Origin: Circinella minor | Taxonomy: Eukaryota > Mucoromycota > Mucoromycetes > Mucorales > Lichtheimiaceae | DNA length: 64,000 nt | Direction: 5' to 3' | NCBI GenBank assembly: GCA_016758965.1 | Contig: JAEPRB010000003.1 | Span: 372,001-436,000 of the forward strand | Made by a program: the position numbers and the translations under genes | Shown here: positions 47,204 to 62,100 of the stretch, in pieces | Position numbering within the stretch: the stretch's first letter is position 1 | How the letters are laid out: the number at the start of each line of letters is the position of its first letter | Notes under the pieces: generated by a model | What the model was told of the DNA's origin: nothing | What the model saw: the letters and a program-made list of their open reading frames with translations, nothing else | Database searches by the model: none

Positions 47204-48773
47204 ATGGTTCAAGACATGTCCACACCTGTATTCATATCCCAAGAACATTATAAATCAAATCAAGTCTATATAAATGGTATGAATGGTTCACCAACTACTC
47301 CAGCTACTACTACTGCTACTACTACTACTACTACACCACTACCAACAGTAGCAGTTCAACAACATTTGATCAATACAAATAATACTGAATCCTCACCAAC
47401 TGCAATGCATATGCCCATACCCATTCCTGTACCTATGCCCATGCTTGCACCAATGACACACCATCATCCACATCACCCTCCACCTCAAGCACCTCAACAA
47501 CCATTTTTTCCCTCCATGGGTCCTCCAACAATGACAGCTCCTGCTATTGTAACACCAACAGCTACAGCAGCTGCACAACTACCACCACCTGTATCAGAAG
47601 TTGGAACAGCACCACCATCCATTCATCAGACACAACAACAACAACAACAACAACCATCCTTATATAATAGTCCAACTGCGATTCCAGATCAAAACTACTG
47701 TGATTACTTATACCACGTTGGATTTTTACAAGGTAAATAATCAAGTCTTATTAATTCTTTAAGGAAAGAAGGATTAAAAAAAATAATTGTATATAGGATA
47801 TTTATATGGCTGTGTAAACTAATATATTATGTATATTATAGGACTTTTTTCAGATATTACTGTTAATGTACCAGCAGTACAAAAATCATTTGCTTTACAT
47901 TCACTTATACTTACACGATCACCTATACTCTATCGACGTTTAGTTAATTTAGGTGTTCATCATCATCATCATCAACAACATCCATTGATAATGGATTTGG
48001 ATATTGCTGCATCACCTGAAACAATTCATACAATCATTGGACATCTTTATCGACCCTTGACACAGCAGGATCTGTTCTTTATTGTTAATGAAAAACCTCA
48101 AATATGCTTTGAATTGTTAGATGCAACACAAAAATTGGAATTAGAGGCATTACAAAATCATATTTTACATGTTTTGGGTATGAGTTTGAATCAAAATAAT
48201 GTCTTTTACTGGATTTCAGCATTATTATCTATTTCTCAACAACAAAGGAAACGTTTATGGACTGATTTACTTGATCAACAAATTGTTCATTATTTGACTT
48301 TTGGATTACCAAAACAATTAATTAAAAAACAATCTTCATCATCATCAACATCATCACCACCACCACCACGAGTAACAGCACCAATATCTTCTTTTACTGA
48401 TGAATTATCATCATCATCACCATTACAAGATGATGTTAACTTTGGAACATGTGTTCAAGTAGTTGATCCATCAACAACAATAGAACAAGGAGAAGGAGAA
48501 GAATGGTTTAATGATATTATGGATACATGGGCTCGAGTATATGCAGAATTACCATTGAAATATTTGAAACGATGTTTGGAACATAAAGATTTAATGGTTA
48601 AAAGTTCTATTGAACGTTATAAATTTGCAAAAAAAACTCTTTATTTTCGTTCACAATTTGGAAAAAATGGTTTAACTGTTCTACTACAATTTAGTAGAGT
48701 TAATAATAGTGGGATCCTTATTGTTAAAAAACAATCAGTCAAGTTTGGAAGATGGGACCCTTTACAAATTTAA
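47204..48773 (+). CDS. BTB/POZ-domain protein
   Basis: Exons 47204-47732 and 47842-48773 give 486 residues. The first 165 residues are a Thr/Pro/Gln/Met-rich disordered stretch. The second exon opens directly with a BTB/POZ fold: GLFSDITVNVPAVQKSFALH SLILTRSPI, the D-x-x-V...H-S-x-x-L-x-x-x-S-x signature of the dimerisation surface, followed by PETIHTIIGHLYRP and ATQKLELEAL. BTB proteins dimerise and often act as Cullin-3 substrate adaptors; no Kelch or zinc-finger partner domain is present. The C-terminal 250 residues include a Ser run and a helical region (YLKRCLEHKDLMVKSSIERY) that may be a BACK-like extension. A low-complexity N-terminus is common in these fungal BTB proteins. Confidence 0.85.
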
Positions 48774-49178
48774 TTTCTAATTACTTTTTTTTTTCTTTGT
48801 TCATATATCTCTTTGCACATACATCCACATCCACATATAACAATCATCACAACTAATAATAATCAATAGCATTTCAATCTATATTATTGACATATTTACT
48901 CCTACTCTTTTTTTTTTCTTATTCTTCATCTTCTTTATATATAAATATATAGTTTCATCCTTTTCAATAACTACAAACCAGAAAAAAAAACAAATCATTA
49001 ACCCCCTTTTAATCCTTCCTCTTCCATAATAATTGCTTTTCCAAATATATATATATATACATAGTACATTTTTCGCATATATCCAAATGAATGATGTAGT
49101 ACGTATTATTATGATGAAAGAGAAAAGAGAAGGAAGAAATGTGGGTAATATTATCATACAATAGTTATTGTTAGACTT
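48774..49178. other. Intergenic region between convergent genes
   Basis: About 400 bases between the ends of the BTB and F-box/DUSP genes. T-rich, then A-rich, with a TA run at 49046-49060 and a TACGTA at 49100. No gene seen. Confidence 0.4.
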
Positions 49179-50528
49179 TTAAGGGTAAGCTAAAATACTT
49201 GTTTTGAAATCATCAATATATCCTCTTAGTCGAGCATATTCTGGATATTGCAAATCATCTAAAATTAAAATTATATATAAATTCATTATTAATATTAATA
49301 TAAAATATTTTTCATTTATATTTTATTTACCTTCACTATATGATCTGCCTTGAACACCATATGCTTTTTGTAAGTATAACCATAATTTTTCACTAACAAT
49401 ATCTGCATGTGTTTCTGGAGCTGGACGATATTTATCTACTGGTAATCTTATACTTGGATCCAATGAACCATTACTTCGTGCCAATTTTTGATTTGAAATT
49501 TTAGTAGGCAATGGAGATCCTTCACCTATTTATATTTTAAACAAATAAATGAATTAACTCTTAAACCTATTATTATATATACATTTGCTATCCTACTATA
49601 TCACCTATTTCCACCATTCACACTTTTTCATTCATCCTCTATTTTTAAAAACTTACGTGTTCTAAATAACATCCATGTTCTACCCCATTGTTTTTCTACC
49701 AAATAATGTTTCAATTTCATATCTTCTCGTCGAAGTTCTTGAACATAAAGTTGATGTTCTGCTTTGCGTCGACGATCTAATGATCCTTCCTTTTCTTCTT
49801 TTAAATTATTCAATACCATATTTACTTTATATTGTTCATTCAAATTAGATTCTTCATCTCCAAGCTATTTATAATAAATGTATAAATTAATAAATAATTA
49901 TATATATTTAAATTTAAATTTAAAATCAAAACTTACTTTGCGTGAACATGAATCATCTAAACACCATAAATTTCCTGTTGCTACTTCCAATTGAACAGGA
50001 AATGGTTCTTCTGTTGTCTTGACTTTAACACATGAACGACATGCTATATTAAAAATAAAATATCAATTTAATTCCTTTTATTTATTTGTTTTAAGTTCTA
50101 TTTTATTTCGTACCTTGACTTTCTGAAAATGGATTCATAGTAAGATAAACAGCTTCTTCTGAGTGACAGAAATCACATTTCATTGTTGGCTGTTGTTTTG
50201 CAACTCGATAAATGACGCGTTTAGTTTCACTTGGTTCGTCTTGAACTCGAGAAAGATGACGGCAACAGATCGGAGCCTTACGCGTATATTGATCTATATA
50301 AAAGGTTTTCCAAGATTCTTCGACATCCGGTCGTTTATAATTCACACCATAATCTCGTTCAACAAGGTGTTCAAAAACACTATCATTTTTCAAAATAAAA
50401 TCTGAAAAGTGTTTACAGGTCAAAGCGAGCGCTATCACATCTCGTGAATTCAACAAAAGTATAAGTTGAATTGTAAGTTCTGGTGATAGTCGTTGAATTC
50501 CATAGAGTTGGTTATGATTATTAAGCAT
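49179..50528 (-). CDS. F-box protein with Cys pairs and a DUSP domain
   Basis: Exons 50114-50528, 49937-50043, 49657-49864, 49331-49525 and 49179-49258 give 334 residues. The N-terminus is an F-box-like motif (LSPELTIQLILLLNSRDVIA LALTCKHFS), which in known proteins binds Skp1 of SCF ubiquitin ligases. Residues 120-172 carry CDFC, ACRSC, and WCLDDSC pairs that could bind zinc. Residues about 222-310 fit a DUSP domain, normally found in ubiquitin-specific proteases: HYLVEKQWGRTWMLF, PLPTKISNQKL and IVSEKLWLYLQKAYG. No USP catalytic Cys/His boxes are present. The gene thus joins a ubiquitin-ligase adaptor motif to a deubiquitinase accessory domain. All splice sites are conventional. Start chosen at the Met nearest the F-box; an upstream Met at 50555 is possible. 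Confidence 0.75.
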
Positions 50529-51120
50529 GATAAATATGTTTTGTTGTATATACACAAAAAAAAAAGGTATTTTATATATATATATATATATATTTATATG
50601 TTATTTATATGCAATTAGGGTAGTTGTAAGTTATTATTATATGGAAAAAATAAAGAAAAGAAAAAGAAAGTTAATAATAATAATAATAAAAAAGTTGGTT
50701 TTCATTCAAAAATTACATAACAACCCCGCTCCCTTTACTCTTTTATTTTAAACGTCACATCAAGCTTACTTGTCAAAAAAAAAAAAGAAACCCCACCAAA
50801 ATTATTTGCATTGGCATAAAAGTGAATTAACTTATTAAGACTTAACATTATTGTTAAAAGAAATTACCAAGTTTTTTTTTTCTTTTGACATAATTAACTT
50901 GATCATCATTGTAACGTTATTACTTGATATTCACTGTAATAAGTACTGCAATAATACAAGACCCCTGATCACACCATTATTATAATTATTATTATGATAT
51001 CCATAACTTATCCTACTATCTTAACCTAGCCACGTATCATGTACCAAAGTCAATGGTAAGTTTTACTTTTTTTTTAACAATTACAATATGTATATTTTAT
51101 ATAAATTTACAATTATATAT
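50529..51120. other. Intergenic region
   Basis: About 590 bases between two minus-strand genes; contains a TA run (50572-50592) and an AT-rich promoter for the F-box/DUSP gene. A plus-strand frame at 50527-50751 is Lys/Ile low complexity and not accepted. Confidence 0.4.
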
Positions 51121-53968
51121 CTAATCTCCAATAGTTTCAATATTTGTTTCCGAAACGTCAGTTTTATCTGCTTTATGCCCATCTGTTGTATATTGGGATA
51201 CATTGATTTCTTCCGGTCGAACATCATATTTAGTTTGTTGTTCTTTGTTTGCCGTTTTTAATACATCAACTTCTTCATGTAAATCATCATCTGGCGTTTT
51301 AGGAATTGGATTATTTATTCGATCAAAGAACTTGATTATATTCGTATTAATCTATATAATATATATATATAATACCATTTTTTTTAAGAATATCAACCAA
51401 AATATCATTTTATTGTTTAATAATTGGATCTTAAATAAATATATAAATACAATACTTTACCTCTCTTTCAGCACGTAATTTTTCACATCTTTTTCGCATT
51501 TCGTTTATTTCATCATTTAATTTTCGACGATTGGATGTTGTATTAAGCAACCGTTTTTCTGCATGATCATGAGTGAGTTTAATACGTTTACCTTTAAAAC
51601 GTAAATCATCAAGTTTTCGAAATATTTCAGCCTATTTATATGCAATATATATATATATATATGTTTTAATAAGTAAATATTTGTTTCTTTTATATCATAA
51701 TTTAATTTATACATACATGATCATGAAGTTTCTTTCTTAATACTTCAGCTAACATATCAACGGCTCCGTGTTGATAATCATTTTGTGTTCTAAAATATAT
51801 AAATAAATTATTATTATACCTGTGAGAAGTAGCTATAGCAACATCAACAACAATGATAATAATTACTTACGGAACCTCATTAGCACAATTCATGGCAACT
51901 GTTCCAAGTTCTTTAAATAATTCAATTATTGGTTTTACTTTCGAAATTTTTGCTGTTTTTATAAAGCTATTAAAAATTTTTTGTTGTACTGTCTCCATTT
52001 CTTCTTGTGTTGGATTAATCGGCATATTATATACTAGTTTGGATATATCACATTCGTTTGCTATGATTGTTCCTGCTCGACGTTGTTCTTGACGTGATTT
52101 TGGCAGTCGAGTAAGCGGGAGAAATTCAAAGTGTTCCCCTTGTGTTATATCTAAGTTATCCCGATCATTGTCATCATTATCCATACGAAAAGATTCCATT
52201 CTATTATTAACTTGTTGCTGTTGCTGTTTTTGGAATTGAGATACTGGTACTACAGGTGAGGCACTACGATCCTGTTGTTGTTGTGGTTGTTGTTCTTGAC
52301 CAACGAAAACACCACCATCATCACCATAATCATATTCAATTTCAAATTCTGTCAAATCATCAAGTATATCATCTTTTTGTAATGCTACTGGTGCTTCTTC
52401 TACATTTCCCTTATCCATAATAGTATCATTATTATTAGATTTTTCAATTTTTTGATTCGAAGATGTTGGTAATGCTGGATGATTTTCTTCTTCTTGTACA
52501 ATGTTATCAAGACTGTCTTTCTTGTCTGTTCCTGATTTGTCGTTATTATTCTCATCAATTTGACTTGCCAGTTTTTGACTATGTCTTTCATTAATTAAAT
52601 CCGCTGATAAAGACTGTTCTGTTGCTCCATCTACCGCTGATGTTTTAGAATGTATGGAATCTCTGGTTGAATGTGCTAATGATAAATTTTCATGAACCGT
52701 GTTTTTATCTATTATTGCTTTATCATCCATCATATGTTCTTGCTGTTGTTTTAATGAATTATGATCAATGTCATCAATAGGCGGTTTAGAGACAAAACGG
52801 TTTTCTGTAATAGAGGGACGTGTAGATTCAGATTGATTAGAATGCATGGAATCAGCAACTGAACGAGCAGATTGAACTGATATTGAAGTTTGTTGTTGGG
52901 TATTATTGCTCTCATTATTATTACTGCGATTATCGTCATTGTTTGATGATTTTTCTTCCACTGTTTGTCTTTTAGGTGATGATGATGAACGACGTTGTTG
53001 TTGTAATTTTTTATCAACATAAGGTTTGATAGCTGATCGATTAGACCGAGTAGATCCAGGTGCTGAATAATTTGATTGAATTGATGGAGAGCTTTGACGA
53101 AGGGTATCATTATTATTATTATCGTTGTTTCTCGTTTTATCGCTCATGGGTTGTCGTTTAAAAGAAAAAGATTCTTTGATTTGTGATTGTTTATAATTTT
53201 CATTATCATTGTTATTGTTATCAATATAAGGTTTAATAACAAATTTCTGTCCACTTGTTAAAGAAGAATTAGATGTGAATCTAAAATTGAAAACTTGTTA
53301 GCTTTTCTTATTCTTGAAGTTTTAAAATTGAACAAAATAGAGTTATAAACAAAAATAAGAATAACACTTTTTTTTATTACCTTGAACCTCGCTGTTTACG
53401 TGCTAATTTATTAATATGTTCATCTGATAAATTTGGTGCATTTTCTTTATTAAATGAATTTTTTCGTTTTCGTGTTTGTTGTTCTTGCTGTTGTTTTCGT
53501 TGTTGATTTTCTGACCACCGTTCCATATCCAAATGAGCGTATTTAAGAGCATATTTAAATGGTGTTAAACTTCCTTTTTCCTCTATGAAAAATGAAAAAA
53601 AAAATCATTTTCACAATGAATAATTTAGTTTTACAAAAGCAAAATATAACAATTTATAGAAGCATTCCATTGTTGTTATTGTTATCTCAACTTACTTAAT
53701 TTGTTTTCTGGAAGAATAACTAATGGTTCAATAGTAGTAGGAACAGATCTATTAAAAAACCGAATAAAAAGGCAATGAATATATGTGTTATACAAATTGA
53801 ATCAATAAGTAGAAGGGAAAAAAATATAAGAATGTTTCCTGATTTCAATTATATCATTATGTTTTTTTTAGCCATGACCAAACAATGAAAATCATACCGT
53901 CCACCACGTTTACGTAGAAGAAATCGTTCGAGTCGATTTTTGGATAAATTTAAATCATTCACGTCCAT
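51121..53968 (-). CDS. Large Asn/Gln/Ser-rich protein with coiled-coil C-terminus, family not recognised
   Basis: Seven exons (53898-53968, 53696-53748, 53381-53582, 51871-53280, 51717-51789, 51461-51631, 51121-51351) give 736 residues in one frame. The N-terminus (MDVNDLNLSKNRLERFLLRK; then KEKGSLTPFKYALKYAHLDM) looks conserved. Residues 110-470 are disordered and rich in Asn, Gln, Ser and Asp, with two related motifs, FVIKPYIDNN and AIKPYVDKK. An ordered part begins near 495 (PLTRLPKSRQEQRRAGTII) and continues through FNSFIKTAKISKVKPIIELF into a predicted coiled coil (AEIFRKLDDLRFKGKRIK; LNDEINEMRKRCEKLRAE). This overall plan (disordered half, short helical domain, coiled coil) is seen in inner-kinetochore subunits such as CENP-U/Ame1, but I have no motif proving that. 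Function is open. Confidence 0.75.
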
Positions 53969-54517
53969 ATTTTTTTAAGAATAAAAAAAAAAGGTATGAG
54001 AAAAGAAAGGGAGTTAATAAAAGTAACAAAAAAAACACGAAGACACTTGTAATACATGAAAAAAGTAGCTGAGTTACACAACAGCCTTTTTTTTTCGAGC
54101 TTGTAGGATTTTTTTCTTACACAATTTATGAAAATTTATTGATAATAAAAAATGGATATAATTATATATATATGTAGTAGAAAAAAAAGTCAGGTTTACA
54201 AGAAGCAAAATAAAAGAAAAGAGCGGAGAAAAAGAGTATACAAGAAGAGAGTTTACAATTCGTTTTCATGTTATAATATTTGTTTTTTAGAGAAACTTTT
54301 GATATGTTTTTTTTTCTTATGAAAAAAAAGAGAGAGGGGTGGTTAGGTATGAAATATAAGGCGATAATTAAGAAAAATGATATATAATATAAAAGAAAGG
54401 AAAACAGGAAGAGTAAGTTTGGTAAAAGAAGGGTATTTACAACTGCAACAACGACAACAATAATAATAACAAGTAGCAATGAGAAACACGAAAAACAAAA
54501 TGGAAGGAAAGGATTGA
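53969..54517. other. Intergenic region
   Basis: About 550 bases. A-rich on the plus strand around 53975-54040, with T-rich and TA-rich patches; it would include the promoter of the coiled-coil gene and the 3' flank of the SET-like gene. Frames here are artefacts of simple sequence. Confidence 0.4.
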
Positions 54518-55943
54518 TTAAGCGCGTAACAATATAAGTTCTTCTCCTTCATCAATATCACGTTGTGTCCAACAAATTATTTGATTTAATACAGGTCCAT
54601 CCAACAAATATGTATTTGCATTTTGTGAAACTGAACTTGATTTACGCATATAATGAAAAGGACAATAGATGATATCTTTATCATACAGCTGTCCTTGATC
54701 ATTGGTTGGATCCAATACAGTTTTACCCTTATATTTTACACTAAATGCTTCAGCATTTCCAACACCTTCCTTCAATGAATCAAATTCATCTGTTGTCATG
54801 GGTACCCCGAAATAGAATCCTAGTGGTGTACCTTTGGGTATGAGTCGCGTAGCAACTAGTTTTTGTTGTCCGCCACCATCAACTGCTACAACATGTAACA
54901 AATCATGCCATGTTTTTGGTACATTTGTCAAATCGAATTTTTCTTCTAACGGAGGTGATTGAGATTGTTGCTGTTGTTGTTTAACTTGTCGCTTAGATAG
55001 AAGAAATGCATCAAATTCTGTCATTTCATTATCATTTGTTGTTGAAAAGGTAATAGAAGGATCAGATACTGTGGTATTTGTTGTTTTTGTTGTCATGGTA
55101 TCTGTTGTTATGAGTGATGATGGTAATGTTTCCTCTGTTCGTTTTTGTTTTCCAAAATAAAGTGGCCATTCTTCTCGTGCAAGGCGCGTCTCCCACAGAG
55201 TATATTCTTGTATAGCATCTTTTAAATTTCCAGGATTAAATGCAAGTTTAAAATGCATACAACGACTTCCATGAGGCCGAAAAGGAACAAAGTATCCATC
55301 AATATTGTTGGTAAGAATAGCAGAGGCAGAATTTGTTGGTGTCTGCGTATCGTTTGTTTTATGGTTAGCACACATTATATTAAATATATATGCTTTAATA
55401 GTTTTATTTGCAGAAACAAAAACCCAGTACAATCTACATATAGGTTATATGTGTATATTTTACCTTGCCTCGAAAAACTCTGGGTACATTACGTTCTTTA
55501 CTTATTTTCTCATCCAAAACTAATGCTGCTTTAATGAGGTCCGTCCGTGGAAGTGATTTGGTTGGGTGTTGGCGTAATGCAAGAAAAAGCAAATAGGACT
55601 GACTATGCCAGCGTGGGGCATTACTGTTTTCTTGAACCTTTTGACGACGTCGACTATTACCATTATTATTGGTTTGATGGATCATTGGCCTTGATGTTGT
55701 GGTATCGACATAACTTTGTCGTTGTCGTTTGTCAATGTTATTACTATTACTATCTGAAGTAGTAGCCATTGTTGTTGGTGTTGCTACTGTTGCTTGTGTC
55801 GGCGATTCCGCTTTTCGCTTTTTATTATCTTTATTGCCATTGTTTATAGCAACAGTGTTACTTGTTTCTGCTGTTGATTCATAAGAACGATTACTAGTAC
55901 GTTGTAATACTAGTCGCGGTGAAGAAATGTCTGTCCATGTCAT
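54518..55943 (-). CDS. Winged-helix-like plus degenerate SET-domain protein
   Basis: Exons 55464-55943 and 54518-55342 give 434 residues. Residues 1-105 are disordered with a basic patch (NKKRK, KRQRQ) likely to be nuclear localising. Residues about 110-200 are compact and helical (WHSQSYLLFLALRQHPTKS; RTDLIKAALVLDEKISKERN) followed by TPTNSASAIL and GYFVPFRPHGSR, suggesting a winged-helix-like DNA or histone-binding module; this is inference. The C-terminal 150 residues read as a SET domain: KLVATRLIPKGTPLGFYFGV, then near the end TQRDIDEGEELILL. The conserved NHSC substrate/SAM motif is not found; the matching place reads MRKSSSVSQNA. It may therefore lack methyltransferase activity. The start follows the sequence ATGACATGGACAGAC, with a frame from further upstream judged unlikely. 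Confidence 0.7.
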
Positions 55944-56418
55944 TATTAATAAAAAGAAACAAAAAGAAAGAGAAAATGAAAGTTTTGTTTGCTTGATAAA
56001 AAGGATATAGAATATACCACACACAAAAATAAAATAAGAAAGAAGAATATATATATAAAAAAATATGTATTGAAAGGCGGGCTATCCTATTTCTTCGTAT
56101 GTAACTCTTTTTACTGCTTGGAAAGATTATAATGAGACACACGCCCCTCTCTCTTTCTCTCACCCATTCACTCTTTCTAAACAAAGGTCCGCAGAGACTT
56201 GAAACAATCATTTTCAACGAAACTGCCTAATAAGAATAGATTCTCATTTTTTTTAATCAGTCCCTTCTTTTCCTCCAGTTCAATCATTAATATTCATAAT
56301 ACATATTTGTCATTAATTATTATAAAATAATTTGATGAATTAAATATGTGACAATTTCTGCATTTTTATTTAGCAAAGAGATAAAAAAAAAAGAAAAAAA
56401 AAACAATATAACAAAAAT
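55944..56418. other. Intergenic region
   Basis: About 475 bases between tandem minus-strand genes. It contains an A/G-rich tract (plus strand 55949-55980), a GAGAG/CTCTCTCTTTCTCTC stretch near 56150-56162 and an A-rich block before the PFKFB stop codon. No gene seen. Confidence 0.4.
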
Positions 56419-58822
<2,404 letters not shown>

Positions 58823-59196
58823 TGCTATTATTTTTTAAAAACTGATGTGTTTCAAAAGAAAAAGGACAAGGAGAACAGAAAAGAAAATCGAAAAAGATAT
58901 ACTTTATAAAAAAGGGAAAAGGCGCTGACTGTCAAAAAAAAATAAAGCTCCTGAAAGTTATCACTCATCTTTCCGCGTCGTCCCACTCACTTATACACAC
59001 TGTCTATATGAAACGAATAAACGTGGCAAAAGACTCTTTTGTGTATCGATAGAAACATAAAGTGTACGAATCACATTTTGTTTTTTAATAGCTTACGCAA
59101 ACTAAAAATATTACTATTACTATTGTTATTGTTATTATACAACTTTTTTTTACAACCACGCATTATTCTCTTTTTTTTAACTACGAAAAGTAATTA
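58823..59196. other. Intergenic region
   Basis: About 370 bases between the PFKFB start and the Spo11 stop, both minus strand. AT-rich with an ATT/TTG microsatellite-like patch at 59108-59140. No gene seen. Confidence 0.4.
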
Positions 59197-62100
59197 TCAA
59201 CGTTGGTGATCCGCGGAAGCAGCTGTTTGGCGTCGGCGTTGTTGTCGATTTAATAGATCCGAAATTTTGGTTCCTAAACAGTGGAGCATACCAAAAGGAT
59301 TATCCATGCATAATGCTTGTAACTCACATTTCAAATTCAGGTGGAGCATTTGTGATACTTCTGTTCTATATAAGGGAGATTTGTATTGTTTTACAATCAA
59401 ATCAATACCATATTTTAAATTTCTTTCCACATCTTTTGGATACGATGTTAAATAATTAATCAACCTTACATAAATGGTTTGTAACTAGGTGACGAATGAC
59501 CAACCGAATACAAATAATGTGATTGAGAATTGCTGTTCTTGCTGTTGTTATTTTTAATCATATTGTTTGACTCATTAAGTATCATACTCAAAGCCTTGCC
59601 TCGATCCCGTTGAGTCAATGGTGCAAATGCATCATCTGTAATATGAAATTTGGATCGATCCCTTTTAGATAAACCAATATGTTGAATGGTTGGAACGGCA
59701 AGATTAGGTGCATCGAATGCATGAATCTATATATCGTTTTCATCATGGTCATTCATTTTATATGTCCTTTTTTTCTATCAAACAATTACATGATGTTATT
59801 TGTATTAAACGTACACGACTTCCCCATTTATAGACTGCATAGATATCAAGACCATAAGGATCATAATCAACAAACGCAAAAATAGGTAAATTCTTATATT
59901 GCATAGCTAAATATTTAAGAATATGGCGTGTAGCAATATCCTAAATTATTAAAGCTGTGTTTAGTACATAGTTATAACATGCGGGTTCTAGAAAGAAAAA
60001 GGGGAATAATAAATGTTTTTACGTATAATAACAATAAACTACGTACCGGATAACCACGTCCCTTAAATATATATACAGCGGTAATATGAAAGGAGGTGAA
60101 AGGGTCATATAGATATATACACTTAATGTTATTGTTTTATACATTGATAAGAAATGCAGCACAAGAATATAACCTACCGTGACCAGAATGCCATTTGGGA
60201 ACATCCCAGCGAATCCAGATGAAACAAGTTGTCTAAAACTTGCTTCTTTTTCAATCACAAGAACAAAATCTGCTATACTCACAACTTTGGTAATCTGATT
60301 TACTGGAGGAATTAAGACACCCTGTATTTATATATACATATAAGAGGCAACAAAAACAGTGATAAATAACTTGTTGGTAATACGTATGACACGTGCAATA
60401 AGAATAATAGTAAATAAAAGTACTAGTAATATACATGTATATACATACCTGTTCATCACTACAAAAGCTATCGTCGGTATTTACATCAGATGTACAATTT
60501 ATCGTTTTATTATTCTTAAGTATAATATATGCAGCACCATAAATCAATCCCTTAGATGATGCAGTCTAAAATGAAGTTTCTTGTTCTATTCAGTATATAG
60601 GGCACAAAAGTATATGCTTGTTTTGTACAAATTAATAATAAATAAATGTTTATCATAAATACCACATTCAAACATGATCGAGGCACATTAAAATAATGAG
60701 ACCAGCCAGTGACAATCTGTTGTTGTAATTCACAACACGACAATATATAAATTAGCTTCATTACACCATTGTTATATATATCCGAGTAAAAAAAAAGAAG
60801 AAGAAAGTATCTACATATATGTTTATATATTACCATATCTACAGTTTGTTGATTTTCAAATAATGTTACATCACGATAGTAAATGTCGCGTTTAGAAACA
60901 AAAACATTATTAACGATTGATTCGTAGATAATTTCCAATACTTTCAAACGTCGAGCTATATTATATTTTATAAAAATAGAGTGAATAATTAAGCAAATAA
61001 AAAGAAAGATATTAAATACAATAGTATACCAAAAGATTTGAGAGATCGAGGAGTATCTGTTGTAGTTATTTTGGTTGTATTCTGTCGACGAGTGGCTGTC
61101 GTATCATTGGGATCCTCATCATTATTAGTAGTAGTAACAACATTTGTCTGCTCCGTATCTTGATTTTGTCCAGCATCTGTGCTAGTAGTAGTGCTAGCGT
61201 CTTCGATTTCTGCTGGTTCTACTGTTGTTACACGGGCATTGTTTCGACGTTGCTTCTTGCGTCTTTTCCCATTGATAATAAAAAAACAATAGTAAGTACT
61301 CTATATACATAAAATATTATTATAAATAGTCATTGCTATTATTAGTACATACCCTCGAGTTGATTGTTGCTGTTGGTAATGCTGAGGCCTCTGTTGTCGT
61401 GCGGGTAAAGCAATAAAACCAGGAAATGCCAGTGGGGTCTTTTCAAGTATTATGCGCTGAATTAACGAATGAATGGTTTCTTCAATTTTAGAAACAATCG
61501 TTTCTCTATATAGTATTATGTATAGTAAACAAGGTTGAGAAATAGAACGAAACAATAATGCCGCATATATACGCATTATAATTATTATTACCGAGGTTGT
61601 GTTTGTGTTCCTAATTGTCCTTGAAAAATATCATCATTATCGTCGTCATGTTCTTCCACATAAATATCATAATCTTCGGATTTGTTATCGAGTTGTTCAC
61701 CCATATCTATAGCTGCTCTTTTTGTGGAAAAAGACCCTTGATTTTCTTCGCTGTTTCCATTTAAACGCTGATGATTGACACTATAATCGTCGAGAAGAGT
61801 AGATTCTCCTTCTTCTTCTTCTTCTTCATCATCATCATCATCATCATCATCAACAGTACCATGAATTGTATCAATATCAAGCTCGTGTTTGCTTTCATAA
61901 GATTGACTTTGTTGAGATGATACTAGTAGCATATCAAGTTGGGTATCCGAAAGTTCTCTGTCATAATTATTGTTATCATTTTCATTTAGAAAAGTAGAAG
62001 GTGTTAACAAGGTCAAATCACTGCCAAGGGTTAAAGACGGACAGTATTGCTGCTGATCATGAGTGGATGATAATAAGGAACTATCCAAATCCACAGATGG

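Noticed and set aside
60251..60947. Long minus-strand frames running through Spo11 introns
   Set aside because: They are Spo11 exons read through into introns; the spliced model accounts for the conserved parts.
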